The position numbers were made by a program, and so were the translations under genes. The notes below the pieces were generated by a model, which ran no database searches, had not been told where the DNA came from, and worked only from the letters and a program-made list of their open reading frames with translations. This document shows, in pieces, positions 8,108 through 16,219 of a stretch of DNA of 64,000 bases; the stretch's first letter is position 1; each line of letters opens with the position of its first letter. The stretch is from Myceligenerans crystallogenes (GTDB taxonomy: Bacteria; Actinomycetota; Actinomycetes; Actinomycetales; Cellulomonadaceae): NCBI RefSeq assembly GCF_039529775.1, contig NZ_BAAANL010000002.1, forward strand, positions 1 through 64,000, in the 5' to 3' direction.

Positions 8108-9829
8108 ATGGTACTAACGTCGGTGTCTATGAGGGATGACTTCCTGTATCCGTGGACCACATGTGGGCGCGAGGATTTCGATCGGGTAGTTGAGCTGCTA
8201 CTTCAGCGCAGGCACCAACCAGGCCCGGGACATGCGCAAGCAGTCGACGGTCGCGGCGGTGATGAGGGTATCGATGTCGACGTGACGCTTCCCGGCGGCG
8301 CGATCACTACGATCTACCAGCTGAAGTACTTTCCTGAAGGTTTCTCAGGCGGCTGGTCAAAGACGCGACGTGCGCAGATCAAGAGTTCTTTCCAATCAGC
8401 GATGGCGCACCAGCCGAGGTCTTGGGTACTAGTCATTCCCGCGAGGCCGACGCCGAAGGAGCGCAAGTGGGTCCGCAGTCTCGTCGGGAAGCAGCCAGTC
8501 AAGGTTGAGATCCTTGGCAGGGACAAGCTCGATCGGATGCTTGCGGAGAGCCCAGATATCCTTCGGATGCTCATGAAGGGTCCGCTTACGGAGGCCCTGC
8601 GGCTCGCCGGAAGCGAACATCAAGCGCTCTCGACGCCTGCCGATGTTGAGAATGCGGCTATCGACTTCGGGCAGCGCGTCAACGCCCGCAGTGCATTCTG
8701 GGGCGCGAATGTCATCGTCGGAGCTGACGGCTCCGTAACGCAACAGTTGGTCCCCAAGCGTCCCGACGCGATGGAGCATGAGCCGCTCTCCTTAAAGCCG
8801 CAGTTCCGGGACGACGAAATAGGGCGCAGTGCCCAGGATCAGTGGGACGAGCTACACGGTTACGGCGGACCCGGAATCGCGATTGGCGCCGAAGCGCTTG
8901 CCTCCGTGGAGATGGACGGCCCTATGTGGTTTGCACAGGATCTCACGGACGCCGCCGTAGGCGTGGGACCCATCAACATGTCTCGAAACATGGAAATTGA
9001 GCTCCGGGTGGCCAACCGGGCGGGTGCGACGCTGCAGAGCCTGGGAGGACGTTCTCGGCTGTCTTTCGGCCAGCGCGGAAAGCGGATGGAGGTCGAACTC
9101 GAATGCGGGCTTGACGCGGTCTTCAAGATGCCCAACGGTTCCCAGGAGGGCACCGCCATGTTCATCTCGAAGCTGGACGGCCATCGCGTCACCAGCGTTG
9201 CAGACGCCCTGACGTTCATGGATTGGTTCACGCTTCACAGCAACTTGAGGCTTGAGGTGTGGGTGGACGGCAAGTTCATCTGGGTGTTCGAACTGCCGGA
9301 CTCGGCCTTCGGGGACCTGGCTCCCGGTGCCACCATTAGGCAACTGGTCGACGACCTGTGCGTGCTGAGCCGGCACTTCTCAGTCTCGTTCCGTCTGCCG
9401 CACGAACTCACGTGGGCTCAGCGTGAAGAGATACGTAAGTGCCGCCTCGTCATCGACGGAAAGGTCGTAGAGGAACGCGGATACCAGGAACTCGCCGTCA
9501 CACTGAACGGCTCGACCAGCGTCGCCTTCGAAGAGACGATCCACTCCGAAGCCATGGCAGTCGTCGTGGAGACCGACCTGCACTACCTGGTCCAAGGCCA
9601 CAAGCTGCCGCTCAGGGCCAAGGTGTTCCATCCGCGAGCCCGCGTCACTGAACCGGATGCGGTGCTTGACGCGCTTCGGGACGGGACCGCTGCTGGAAAA
9701 AGTGTCCGCATCCGTGGCGCCGACGATTCACCCTTTCGCGTCTTCCTTGCCGAGGACCACCGGCGTGACCCTGACGAACCGCTTGCCGTTGAGCCACTGG
9801 GAATCGTCGGGGCCGAAGCATCCGCTTGA
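8108..9829 (+). CDS. Large protein with a PD-(D/E)XK-like N-terminal domain
   Basis: About 573 residues. The N-terminus reads DFDRVVELLLQRR, then GRGGDEGIDVDV and, 15 residues after the Asp, YQLKYF. E53/D56 and Q71-x-K73 fit the catalytic pattern of Mrr/REase-like PD-(D/E)XK nucleases. The next 450 residues have no recognised family; they look beta-rich and contain no TM segment. An alternative ATG at 8129 gives MRDDFLYPWTT and fits equally well, as neither start has a good ribosome site. Lower GC than the chromosomal genes. Orphan nuclease-type genes beside IS elements are often defence genes, but no partner methylase or helicase is present, so the role is open. Confidence 0.6.
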   Translation: MVLTSVSMRDDFLYPWTTCGREDFDRVVELLLQRRHQPGPGHAQAVDGRGGDEGIDVDVTLPGGAITTIYQLKYFPEGFSGGWSKTRRAQIKSSFQSAMAHQPRSWVLVIPARPTPKERKWVRSLVGKQPVKVEILGRDKLDRMLAESPDILRMLMKGPLTEALRLAGSEHQALSTPADVENAAIDFGQRVNARSAFWGANVIVGADGSVTQQLVPKRPDAMEHEPLSLKPQFRDDEIGRSAQDQWDELHGYGGPGIAIGAEALASVEMDGPMWFAQDLTDAAVGVGPINMSRNMEIELRVANRAGATLQSLGGRSRLSFGQRGKRMEVELECGLDAVFKMPNGSQEGTAMFISKLDGHRVTSVADALTFMDWFTLHSNLRLEVWVDGKFIWVFELPDSAFGDLAPGATIRQLVDDLCVLSRHFSVSFRLPHELTWAQREEIRKCRLVIDGKVVEERGYQELAVTLNGSTSVAFEETIHSEAMAVVVETDLHYLVQGHKLPLRAKVFHPRARVTEPDAVLDALRDGTAAGKSVRIRGADDSPFRVFLAEDHRRDPDEPLAVEPLGIVGAEASA

Positions 9830-10058
9830 GAACATCGTTGCGAATCCTCCTTGCGCCACGGCCGTATGACGGTCCCGCATGGGCGTCATCAAACCGTTGG
9901 CTTTGGCGCACTTCCGTCGGCCGGGGACGTCGTCGTCCGCTCCCCGAATTCACGGCGTCAAGTACTGTTCCGTCCGTGGTCCGACCATCAGATGTGAGGC
10001 TGGCGCTGTACGGACGAAGCATCATTCTCGCGACGGGATCGTTGCCTACCATGGGGGT

Positions 10059-10340
10059 ATGTCTCGGCTGGAGCGGATCACGTCGGATTCGCAGGTGTGC
10101 CACGGCAAGCCGGTGATTCGTGGGCTACGCATCCCGGTGGTCACTGTGCTGGAACTGATGGCCGGAGGCATGACACCGGAAGAGCTGCTGGAGGACTTCC
10201 CGGACCTGACGCGTGAGGATCTGCTGGCCGCGCTGGAGTACGGGGCGCTGATGGCCGGCGGTCAGGTAGCCGTGCCGCTCAATGAGGGGACTCCCCCCCC
10301 GAGTGGTGGACACGTCAGTGTGTTAACCAGCAATCGGTAG
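10059..10340 (+). pseudogene. DUF433 antitoxin, 3' end interrupted by an IS3 element
   Basis: The first 75 residues (SRLERITSDSQVCHGKPVIR, GLRIPVVTVLELMAGGMTPE, DFPDLTREDLLAALEY) are a textbook DUF433 antitoxin. After PLNEG the frame runs into the IS3 terminal repeat (TPPPSGGHVSVLTSNR) and ends inside the element, so only the last few native residues are lost. DUF433 genes normally overlap a downstream PIN-like DUF5615 toxin gene; none is seen here or beyond the IS, so the toxin has been lost or displaced. The antitoxin fold itself may still be made. Confidence 0.75.
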
Positions 10341-11215
10341 TGTAGCAGTGCTATGAGCGTTTTCGAACCGATAGGACTCATCTGGTTGCAGTAGGAGTGT
10401 CGTCGTCGCGTGCTGTAGCGGGTGACCCATCGGAAGACGGCCTTGCGGCACTCTCGGGCGCCGTTCCACCGCCGCTCACCTTGGAGGGTCTCGCGTTTGA
10501 GGGTGGCGTTGAAGCTCTCGGCCAGCGCGTTGTCCGCGCTGGTCCCGACCGCGCCCCGCGAGAGGGTCAGCCCGAGCCGTGCCGCGGCGGCGACGAAGTC
10601 GGTCGAGCAGTACTGCCGGCCGTTGTCGGAGTGGAAGACCGCTCCGGCCAGGCTCCCGCGTTTCCGGGCGGCGGCCTCCAGGGCGTCGATGACGAGCGTG
10701 TCGTGCATGTGGTCGGCGATCTGCCAGCCGACCAGGCGCCGGTTGAAACAGTCGATCGCGGTGGCCAGGTACAGGAACTGGCCGTCCCCGATCGGCAGGT
10801 AGGTGATGTCACCGACGTACCTCTGGTTCGGGCCGGCCGCCGTGAAGTCACGTTCGAGCAGGTCAGGAACCTTCACGGGGTTCTTCGCGGGCACGGTCGT
10901 GCGAACTTTCCTGCGCAGGTGGAGCCCGACGATGCCGTGCTCGCGCATCACCCGGGCCACCCGTTTCTCGTTCACGACCAGCCCGGACGCGCGCCGCTCG
11001 GCGGTCACCCGCGGGGACCCGTAGGTCCCGTCGAACTCGCCGGTGATCTCCGCGGCCAGGGCCGCGAGCCGGGCGTCGCCGGCAGCACGCTCGGCACGAC
11101 GGACCGCGCCGTCACACCACTTGTAGTAGGAGGACCTGCCGACCTGCAGGACCTGACGCAGCCGCTTGACCCCGTAGGAGTCCTGGAACTCGGCAACGAA
11201 CTGGAAACGGCTCAC
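10262..11215 (-). CDS. IS3-family transposase OrfB (DDE integrase core), probably frameshifted near its end
   Basis: The HTH_21-like start (SYGVKRLRQVL, SYYKW) is followed by the rve core with the catalytic triad visible as DITYLP, HSDNGRQY and ALAESFNATLKRE. The GTG start overlaps the OrfA stop as GTGA. After RRRHSYCNQMSPI the frame reads through unrelated residues and out past the IS end; in the neighbouring frame the sequence FENAHSTATLPIAG ends at a TAA at 10323, which looks like the native C-terminus. A one-base loss (or two-base gain) near 10368 is therefore likely, and the last 15 or so residues are aberrant. Confidence 0.8.
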   Translation of the reverse strand: MSRFQFVAEFQDSYGVKRLRQVLQVGRSSYYKWCDGAVRRAERAAGDARLAALAAEITGEFDGTYGSPRVTAERRASGLVVNEKRVARVMREHGIVGLHLRRKVRTTVPAKNPVKVPDLLERDFTAAGPNQRYVGDITYLPIGDGQFLYLATAIDCFNRRLVGWQIADHMHDTLVIDALEAAARKRGSLAGAVFHSDNGRQYCSTDFVAAAARLGLTLSRGAVGTSADNALAESFNATLKRETLQGERRWNGARECRKAVFRWVTRYSTRRRHSYCNQMSPIGSKTLIALLHYRLLVNTLTCPPLGGGVPSLSGTAT

Positions 11216-11634
11216 CAGGTCGTCTCGCCTGCGAAATACTTCGCGGCCTTCCGCAAGATCTCGCGCTCGGTCTCCAGCAGCGACTTGTCCGCCCGCAGCC
11301 GCTCGTTCTCCGCCCGCAACCGCTCCAGCTCCTGCACCGGCGTCTCCCGCGAACCCGCCGAACCCCCGCCGCCGCCGTCCGTCTCGGCTCGCCGAGCCGC
11401 CCGCGGCGACGTCGACACGCCCGCCGCACGCAACCACGACGACAACGTCGCGTCATGAACACCCAGGTCAGCAGCGATCTGCTTGATCGTCGCCCCCGGC
11501 GTCGAGGAGTACAACCCGACCGCGTCAGCCTTGAACTCCTCCGGGTAAAACTTCCGCACCATGCCTCGAACTCGTTTCCTCCGGACCAAACCAGGTCCAG
11601 TCTCTCGCGTGTCCACTACTCAGGGGGAAGCCCC
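10286..11634 (-). mobile_element. IS3-family insertion sequence
   Basis: About 1.35 kb with two overlapping transposase frames on the minus strand and imperfect terminal inverted repeats. The left end reads GAGTGGTGGACACG and the right end, reverse-complemented, GAGTAGTGGACACG, both preceded by a C-run and GGGG. I cannot identify a convincing target duplication, perhaps because the flanks have since been rearranged. It interrupts the DUF433 antitoxin gene. Confidence 0.8.
11212..11562 (-). CDS. IS3-family transposase OrfA
   Basis: 116 residues: an HTH_Tnp_1 domain (FYPEEFKADAVGLYSSTPGA, then LGVHDATLSSWLRAAG) and a leucine-zipper tail (VQELERLRAENERLRADKSL) as in IS3 OrfA proteins. The full-length transposase would be made by frameshifting into OrfB, whose frame overlaps the end of this one. 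The ATG giving MVRKFYPEEF is the conventional start; the frame is open a little further upstream. Confidence 0.85.
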   Translation of the reverse strand: MVRKFYPEEFKADAVGLYSSTPGATIKQIAADLGVHDATLSSWLRAAGVSTSPRAARRAETDGGGGGSAGSRETPVQELERLRAENERLRADKSLLETEREILRKAAKYFAGETTW

Positions 11635-11738
11635 AGGTGTGAAGCACCTCCCGGATGTCGACGGAAGTCTGCGCGGTGCGAGTAACACTCGCTCGCAACA
11701 AGCAAACTACGCTTGCGACACGCGATGGCTCTAGGATC

Positions 11739-11939
11739 CTATGAGAGTGCGCTGGAGCTCTGACCAGGGGCCATTCCTGTGTCCGTCATGTCGGTCAAGC
11801 GAATCGCCCTATCGCGCTCGGACATCATCCTGAAGTCGCTGACCAGGGGCAATATTGCGTTTGCACCCTGTCGGCCATGCAGTTTCACCCCTTTGCGCTC
11901 GGACATCACGAGGTTCGTCTGGTCGGTCGGGCACTGCAT
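11739..11939 (-). pseudogene. Truncated zf-TFIIB-type zinc-ribbon protein
   Basis: The start MQCPTDQTNLVMSERKGVKL matches the N-terminus of small zf-TFIIB proteins (MQCP.D...LVMSERQGVEID), but the following CP.CRG-type second zinc knuckle is absent; instead the frame continues into unrelated residues to a stop. The break lies near 11880 and coincides with the start of a 79-81-base imperfect tandem duplication, so the gene appears broken by a rearrangement at the island edge. Its original promoter region, divergent from the Ogt-like gene, is intact. Confidence 0.55.
11760..11908. repeat. Imperfect tandem duplication (two units, period 79-81 bases)
   Basis: Both units begin with CTGACCAGGGGC and end with GCGCTCGGACATCA, while their centres have diverged. 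The design of two related units with conserved ends recalls the multiple terminal repeats of IS21-like elements, so this may be the remnant of a second element's end, but no transposase accompanies it. The 120 bases between this repeat and the IS3 element show nothing recognisable. Confidence 0.5.
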
Positions 11940-12032
11940 GGTGCGGACTCCTTCGGTCGGGGCGTTCTCGGTGGGTTCCAACGTAGCCGGTCGGGGGATG
12001 GTTCCGGCCGGTGTTGCGGTTACGGTGGGGCC

Positions 12033-12632
12033 GTGGGATTCGAGGATGCCGACGCGGCCGGGAGGCCGGCGGAGTTTCCGGGGGTGCTCGCGTTCGTGGT
12101 CTTCCCGACGGCGCTCGGCGAGTGCGCGATCGTGTGGCGGCAGGGCGGCGGCGAGGACGACGCCGTCGTCGGCTCCACCCTGCCGCAGGGCGGGCCGGAC
12201 CAGGTGCGCCGGGCCGTGCGGCAGTGGTACCCCGGGGCCGTGGAATCGCGGCCGACGCCGATGGCGGCCTCCGCGCTGGAGGCGGTGACCCGGCTGCTGG
12301 CTCACGGAGACGGCGTCGTGGACGTCCCGCTCGACCTGAGCAGGGTTCCTGTGTTCGACCGCCGGGTCTACGAGGTGGTCCGCGCGATCCCGCCGGGGGA
12401 GACGCTCACCTACGGTGAGGTCGCCGCGCGGGTCGGTGCTCCTGGTGCGGCGCAGGCCGTCGGGCAGGCGATGGGCCGCAACCCGTTCCCGCCGCTCGTG
12501 CCGTGCCACCGGGTGCTGGCCGCGGGCCGGAAGATCGGCGGCTTCTCGGCGCGGGGCGGCGCGCTGACGAAGCTGCGGATGCTGGAGCGGGAGGGTGTCT
12601 ACCTGGAGCAGCCGACGCTGTTCGACCTGTGA
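12033..12632 (+). CDS. ogt: Methylated-DNA--[protein]-cysteine S-methyltransferase
   Basis: 199 residues. The C-terminal domain contains FDRRVYEVVRAIPPGETLTY, GEVAARVGAPGAAQAVGQAM and the active-site VPCHRV with C158, which accepts the alkyl group from O6-alkylguanine in DNA. The N-terminal ribonuclease-H-like domain is divergent. A GTG is the only sensible start; GGTGGGG lies just upstream. It stands alone and is divergent from the broken zinc-ribbon gene. Irreversible suicide repair protein; housekeeping function. Confidence 0.9.
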   Translation: MGFEDADAAGRPAEFPGVLAFVVFPTALGECAIVWRQGGGEDDAVVGSTLPQGGPDQVRRAVRQWYPGAVESRPTPMAASALEAVTRLLAHGDGVVDVPLDLSRVPVFDRRVYEVVRAIPPGETLTYGEVAARVGAPGAAQAVGQAMGRNPFPPLVPCHRVLAAGRKIGGFSARGGALTKLRMLEREGVYLEQPTLFDL

Positions 12633-12711
12633 GCGGCGTCCGACCTGTGAGCGACGTGAGCTCAGCCTCGGACGTTCTGCTGGTAGGTCGCTGAGGGCCG
12701 CCGCGCCACGA

Positions 12712-13224
12712 TCAGCGGGCGAGCGCCGCCTCGAACGCTGTGAGCACGCGCTGGTCGAACAGGACGAAGCGGGTCTCCTCGATCGGTGGCCCGTGCCAGC
12801 CGGTCACCGCGTCCACCGCGATCCGGGAGACGTCGTCGGCGGGCCATCCGAACGCTCCCGCGCTGACGGCGGGAAACGCGATCGACCGGGCGCCGAGTTC
12901 CGCCGCGACGTCGAGCGAACGGGTGAAGCAGGAGGCGAGGAGCGTGGGGTCGGTCTGGCCGCGGTTGCGGTTGGGGCCCACCGTGTGGATCACCCAGCGG
13001 GCGGGCAGGTCGAAACCGGGTGTGGCCACGGCGTCGCCGACCTCGAGGCCGTCGCGATGGGTGGTGTTGCGCAGCCGGCGGCAGGCCTCCAGGAGTTTCG
13101 GGCCCGCGGCGTGGTGGATGGCACCGTCGACACCGCCGCCCCCGAGCAGCAGCGAGTTGGCCGCGTTGACGATTGCGTCGGTGCCGGCGCGCGTGATGTC
13201 ACCCTGTTCGGCGATGATCCGCAT
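12712..13224 (-). CDS. Macrodomain protein (ADP-ribose binding or hydrolase)
   Basis: 170 residues, a complete macrodomain of the YmdB/MacroD type: DAIVNAANSLLLGGGGVDGA followed by IHHAAG, and PAVSAGAFGWP further on, the two ADP-ribose loops. Likely removes ADP-ribose from proteins or acts on O-acetyl-ADP-ribose. The ATG overlaps the TGA of the monooxygenase gene as ATGA/TGATG, indicating translational coupling; a start nine bases upstream (MALM) is also possible. Confidence 0.85.
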   Translation of the reverse strand: MRIIAEQGDITRAGTDAIVNAANSLLLGGGGVDGAIHHAAGPKLLEACRRLRNTTHRDGLEVGDAVATPGFDLPARWVIHTVGPNRNRGQTDPTLLASCFTRSLDVAAELGARSIAFPAVSAGAFGWPADDVSRIAVDAVTGWHGPPIEETRFVLFDQRVLTAFEAALAR

Positions 13225-14243
13225 CAGCGCCATCCGAGCGCCGGGGCGACGTGCCGGACGACGTTCTCGATGACGTGGGCGTTGTAGTCGACGCCGAGCT
13301 GGTTGGGGACGGTCAGGAGCAGGGTGTCGGCGGCGGCGACGGCGGTGTCCGCGGCCAGGTCCTCGACGATCTCGTCGATCTCGCCCGCGTAGGTCTTGCC
13401 GAACCTGGCCTGGCCGCCCTCGAGGTTGCCCACCTGGTCGGTGCTGAAGCGTTCCATGCCGAAGTAGGCGCGGTCGCGGTCGTCGGTGATGGGGAAGATC
13501 GAGCGGGAGACCGAGACGCGCGGTTCGCGGGTATGTCCCGCTTCCCTCCAGGCGTCGCGGAACATCTGGATCTGCTCGGCCTGGAGCTGGTGGAACGGGA
13601 CGCCGGTGTCCTCGGTCAGGAGCGTCGACGACATGAGGTTCATGCCCTGCCGGGCCGTCCACTCCGCGGTGGCACGGGATCCGGCGCCCCACCAGATGCG
13701 GTCGCGCAGGCCCTGGGACCACGGTTCGAGGCGCAGCAGGCCCGGCGGGTTGGGGAACATGGGCCGGGGGTTGGGCTCGGCGAAGCCCTCGCCTTCGAGC
13801 AGCTCCAGGAAGCGGGCGGTGCGGCGGCGGGCCATGTCGGCGTCGGACTCGCCGTCGCGCGGCTCGTGGCCGAAGTGCCGCCAGCCGTCGATGACCTGCT
13901 CGGGTGACCCGCGCGAGATGCCCAGCTGCAGGCGACCGCCCGCGATCAGGTCGGCGGCGCCCGCGTCCTCGGTCATGTACGCGGGATTCTCGTAGCGCAT
14001 GTCGATGACGCCGGTGCCGATCTCGATCCGGGACGTCCGCGCCCCGACCGCCGCGAGCAGCGGGAACGGCGAGGCGAGCTGCCGGGCGAAGTGGTGCACG
14101 CGGAAGTATGCGCCGTCGGCGCCGAGTTCCTCCGCCGCGACGGCGAGTTCGATCGACTGCAGCAGGGTGTCCGCGGCCGATCGTGTGGACGACGACGCAT
14201 GCGGCGTCCAGTGGCCGAACGAGAGGAATCCGATGTGCTTCAC
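13224..14243 (-). CDS. LLM-class flavin-dependent oxidoreductase
   Basis: 339 residues. Luciferase-like TIM-barrel features: IGFLSFGHWTPH at the start, EELGADGAYFRVHHFARQLA, then IEIGTGVIDMRYENP and ISRGSPEQVIDGWRHFG. Such enzymes use FMNH2 (or F420) and O2 to oxidise small organic substrates; the substrate is unknown. The GTG giving VKHIGFLSFGH is the conventional start, preceded by a long non-coding open frame. Cotranscribed with, and coupled to, the macrodomain gene. Confidence 0.8.
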   Translation of the reverse strand: MKHIGFLSFGHWTPHASSSTRSAADTLLQSIELAVAAEELGADGAYFRVHHFARQLASPFPLLAAVGARTSRIEIGTGVIDMRYENPAYMTEDAGAADLIAGGRLQLGISRGSPEQVIDGWRHFGHEPRDGESDADMARRRTARFLELLEGEGFAEPNPRPMFPNPPGLLRLEPWSQGLRDRIWWGAGSRATAEWTARQGMNLMSSTLLTEDTGVPFHQLQAEQIQMFRDAWREAGHTREPRVSVSRSIFPITDDRDRAYFGMERFSTDQVGNLEGGQARFGKTYAGEIDEIVEDLAADTAVAAADTLLLTVPNQLGVDYNAHVIENVVRHVAPALGWR

Positions 14244-14320
14244 GGGTTCAGCCTGCCTCTCGTCGGGTGCGGGGCGCCACTCCTGGTCATGTGTGATTCC
14301 TGGTTCTTGAGTCACCGAGG

Positions 14321-15976
14321 TCAGAACGGTGGTTCTTCCGGGGCTTCGGGTGCGGGTCCGTTGGCGTCGGGTGGCGGGTTGCCCGGGCGGCGCCTGGGCG
14401 GGTCCGGTTCGGCGCCTGCCTTCCGGTCGACGGCGTCGGCGAGGGACGCCCGCGTGCGTCGTGGTAGTGGGGTCATCAGCTCCTTCAGCGTGGCGGGCGT
14501 GGGGTCGAACGGCGTCGGCGCCGTTTCGTAGCGCCGCCCGGTGGGCGCGGTCCAGTGCGTGATCCCTGTGTCCGGGTCGCGGGTTACCTGCCAGCCGTGC
14601 CGCGTCTTGAGGCGGTGGTGCGTCCGGCAGAGCGAGTGCAAGTTCTCCGCTCTGGTCTGGCCGGGCTCTCCGGGCGTGTCCGGGCGGTCGTGGTCGTAAG
14701 GCTCGATGTGGTCGAGGTCGCACCAGCGGGCGTCTGCCGTGCAGCCGGGGGCGCGGCAGGACCCGTCGCGAAGGCGTACGGCCTCGGCGAGCCGGGCCGG
14801 CGGGCGGTAGGCGCGTGTGGAGTAGTCGAGGAGGATGCCGGTGACGGGGTCGGTGACCATGCGATGCCAGACGGCGTCGGAATCGAAGGCGATACGCCTG
14901 GCGGTCGCCACGCTGATCGGCCCGAATTCGTCGAGCCACGCGGGGCCGGTGCGGTGCACGGTGCCCGTGGTGTCGTGATGTTCGGCTTCAGGTTCAGGCC
15001 CGGTGCCAGGTCCAGGTCGGGGTCCCTGTGGAGCGGGGGCGTCCAGGGAAGCTTCGGTGGTCCGCAGCGCGTCGAGTGGGACGGTGACGCGTATGACCGG
15101 GCGGCTGGGAGTCAGCCGCACGATGGGGCGCTCGTCGCGGGCGGCCACCAGGTCGTCGCCGACGTGACCCTGCTGGTCGGTCGTGCTCGGTACGGCCCCG
15201 TCGTCCCCGGTGTCGTTACGGTGCTCGGGCACGAGGCGACCGGTCAGGATCGAGGTGAAGACGTCCGCGCGAAGCTGGCCGAGAGTGCGGGAGTCCTCGG
15301 TGCGGCGCATCTGCTGGGCAAGATCGTCGACGACTCCCCACACGGCCGCGCTGTCCTGGGCCGGCAGGAACGCGGTGATGGTGCCCATCTCGTCCTCGCA
15401 CACGTCATGGAAGACCCCGCGTGACGCGGCCGCGACTCTGCTCGCCTTGTCGGGATCGCAGGCACGGGCGAACTTGCGCATCTCGGTGGTGAGCCATCCG
15501 GCCGATCGTTCGGGGGCGATGGGCAGCAGCTTCTCGATCGCCTCCGCGCGCAGGGCGTCGGTCAGTGACCGGCCGGTCAGCAGCAGCGCGTCAGCGCGCG
15601 GCACGTCGACCCGTCCGGCCGACAGGTGCTCCAGCACGACCGGATGCCGCAGGCAGGCCTCGGCGCGGACCATGACCTTCCGGGCGGTCTGACGGGTCTC
15701 GTCCAGCTCGGCGGCGACCATGGTGGTCGTCTCCTCGAACCCGGTGAACCCCTCCGCACGCCTCACGAGCGCGCCGGCCGCCTGTGCCTGCAGCCCGGCG
15801 GCCCACCCGGCGACGTCGGCCGCAGCGCGGACCATCATCCCCAGCACGTCGTCGGGAAGATCCGGCACGTGCCGGGCCAGTAGGTCGAGCAGCGGCCCGG
15901 TCCGGGCGCCGTAGCCGGGGAGCAGGTGCTCGCGGGCGTGCTCGACCAGCAGCTCGACGGACGAATCCTCCTGCAT
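14321..15976 (-). CDS. DUF222/HNH endonuclease domain protein (13E12-like repeat family)
   Basis: 551 residues: a helical DUF222 region in the first 300 residues (VVLEHLSAGRVDVPRADALL), a proline-rich spacer (PAPQGPRPGPGTGPEPE) and a C-terminal HNH nuclease with CRAPGCTADARWCDLDHIEP and NLHSLCRTHHRLKTRHGW. The family is common and multi-copy in actinobacteria, often treated as mobile or REP13E12-like; its role is unknown. The ATG giving MQEDSSVELL starts the helical domain. Confidence 0.85.
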   Translation of the reverse strand: MQEDSSVELLVEHAREHLLPGYGARTGPLLDLLARHVPDLPDDVLGMMVRAAADVAGWAAGLQAQAAGALVRRAEGFTGFEETTTMVAAELDETRQTARKVMVRAEACLRHPVVLEHLSAGRVDVPRADALLLTGRSLTDALRAEAIEKLLPIAPERSAGWLTTEMRKFARACDPDKASRVAAASRGVFHDVCEDEMGTITAFLPAQDSAAVWGVVDDLAQQMRRTEDSRTLGQLRADVFTSILTGRLVPEHRNDTGDDGAVPSTTDQQGHVGDDLVAARDERPIVRLTPSRPVIRVTVPLDALRTTEASLDAPAPQGPRPGPGTGPEPEAEHHDTTGTVHRTGPAWLDEFGPISVATARRIAFDSDAVWHRMVTDPVTGILLDYSTRAYRPPARLAEAVRLRDGSCRAPGCTADARWCDLDHIEPYDHDRPDTPGEPGQTRAENLHSLCRTHHRLKTRHGWQVTRDPDTGITHWTAPTGRRYETAPTPFDPTPATLKELMTPLPRRTRASLADAVDRKAGAEPDPPRRRPGNPPPDANGPAPEAPEEPPF

Positions 15977-16219
15977 GGCACCTACCCCCCCCTGACGCCC
16001 GTTCGATCGATGCGATGTTCGAATCTGATGCAAAGCTACAGAGGGAAATCAGCCATCGCTATCTCAGCCTCTAATCTGTGTGCAAACTCGGTTTTCCACA
16101 GGAATGCGTCGGCGTCAAAGTCGTGGGAACTGGTCGCGAGGGTCTCTGGCGGCGACATCGATCCGCGGGTGCCATCACGGCAGGATCTGCCCGTCGCCGA
16201 CCCGTGACAGAGTTGGCCC

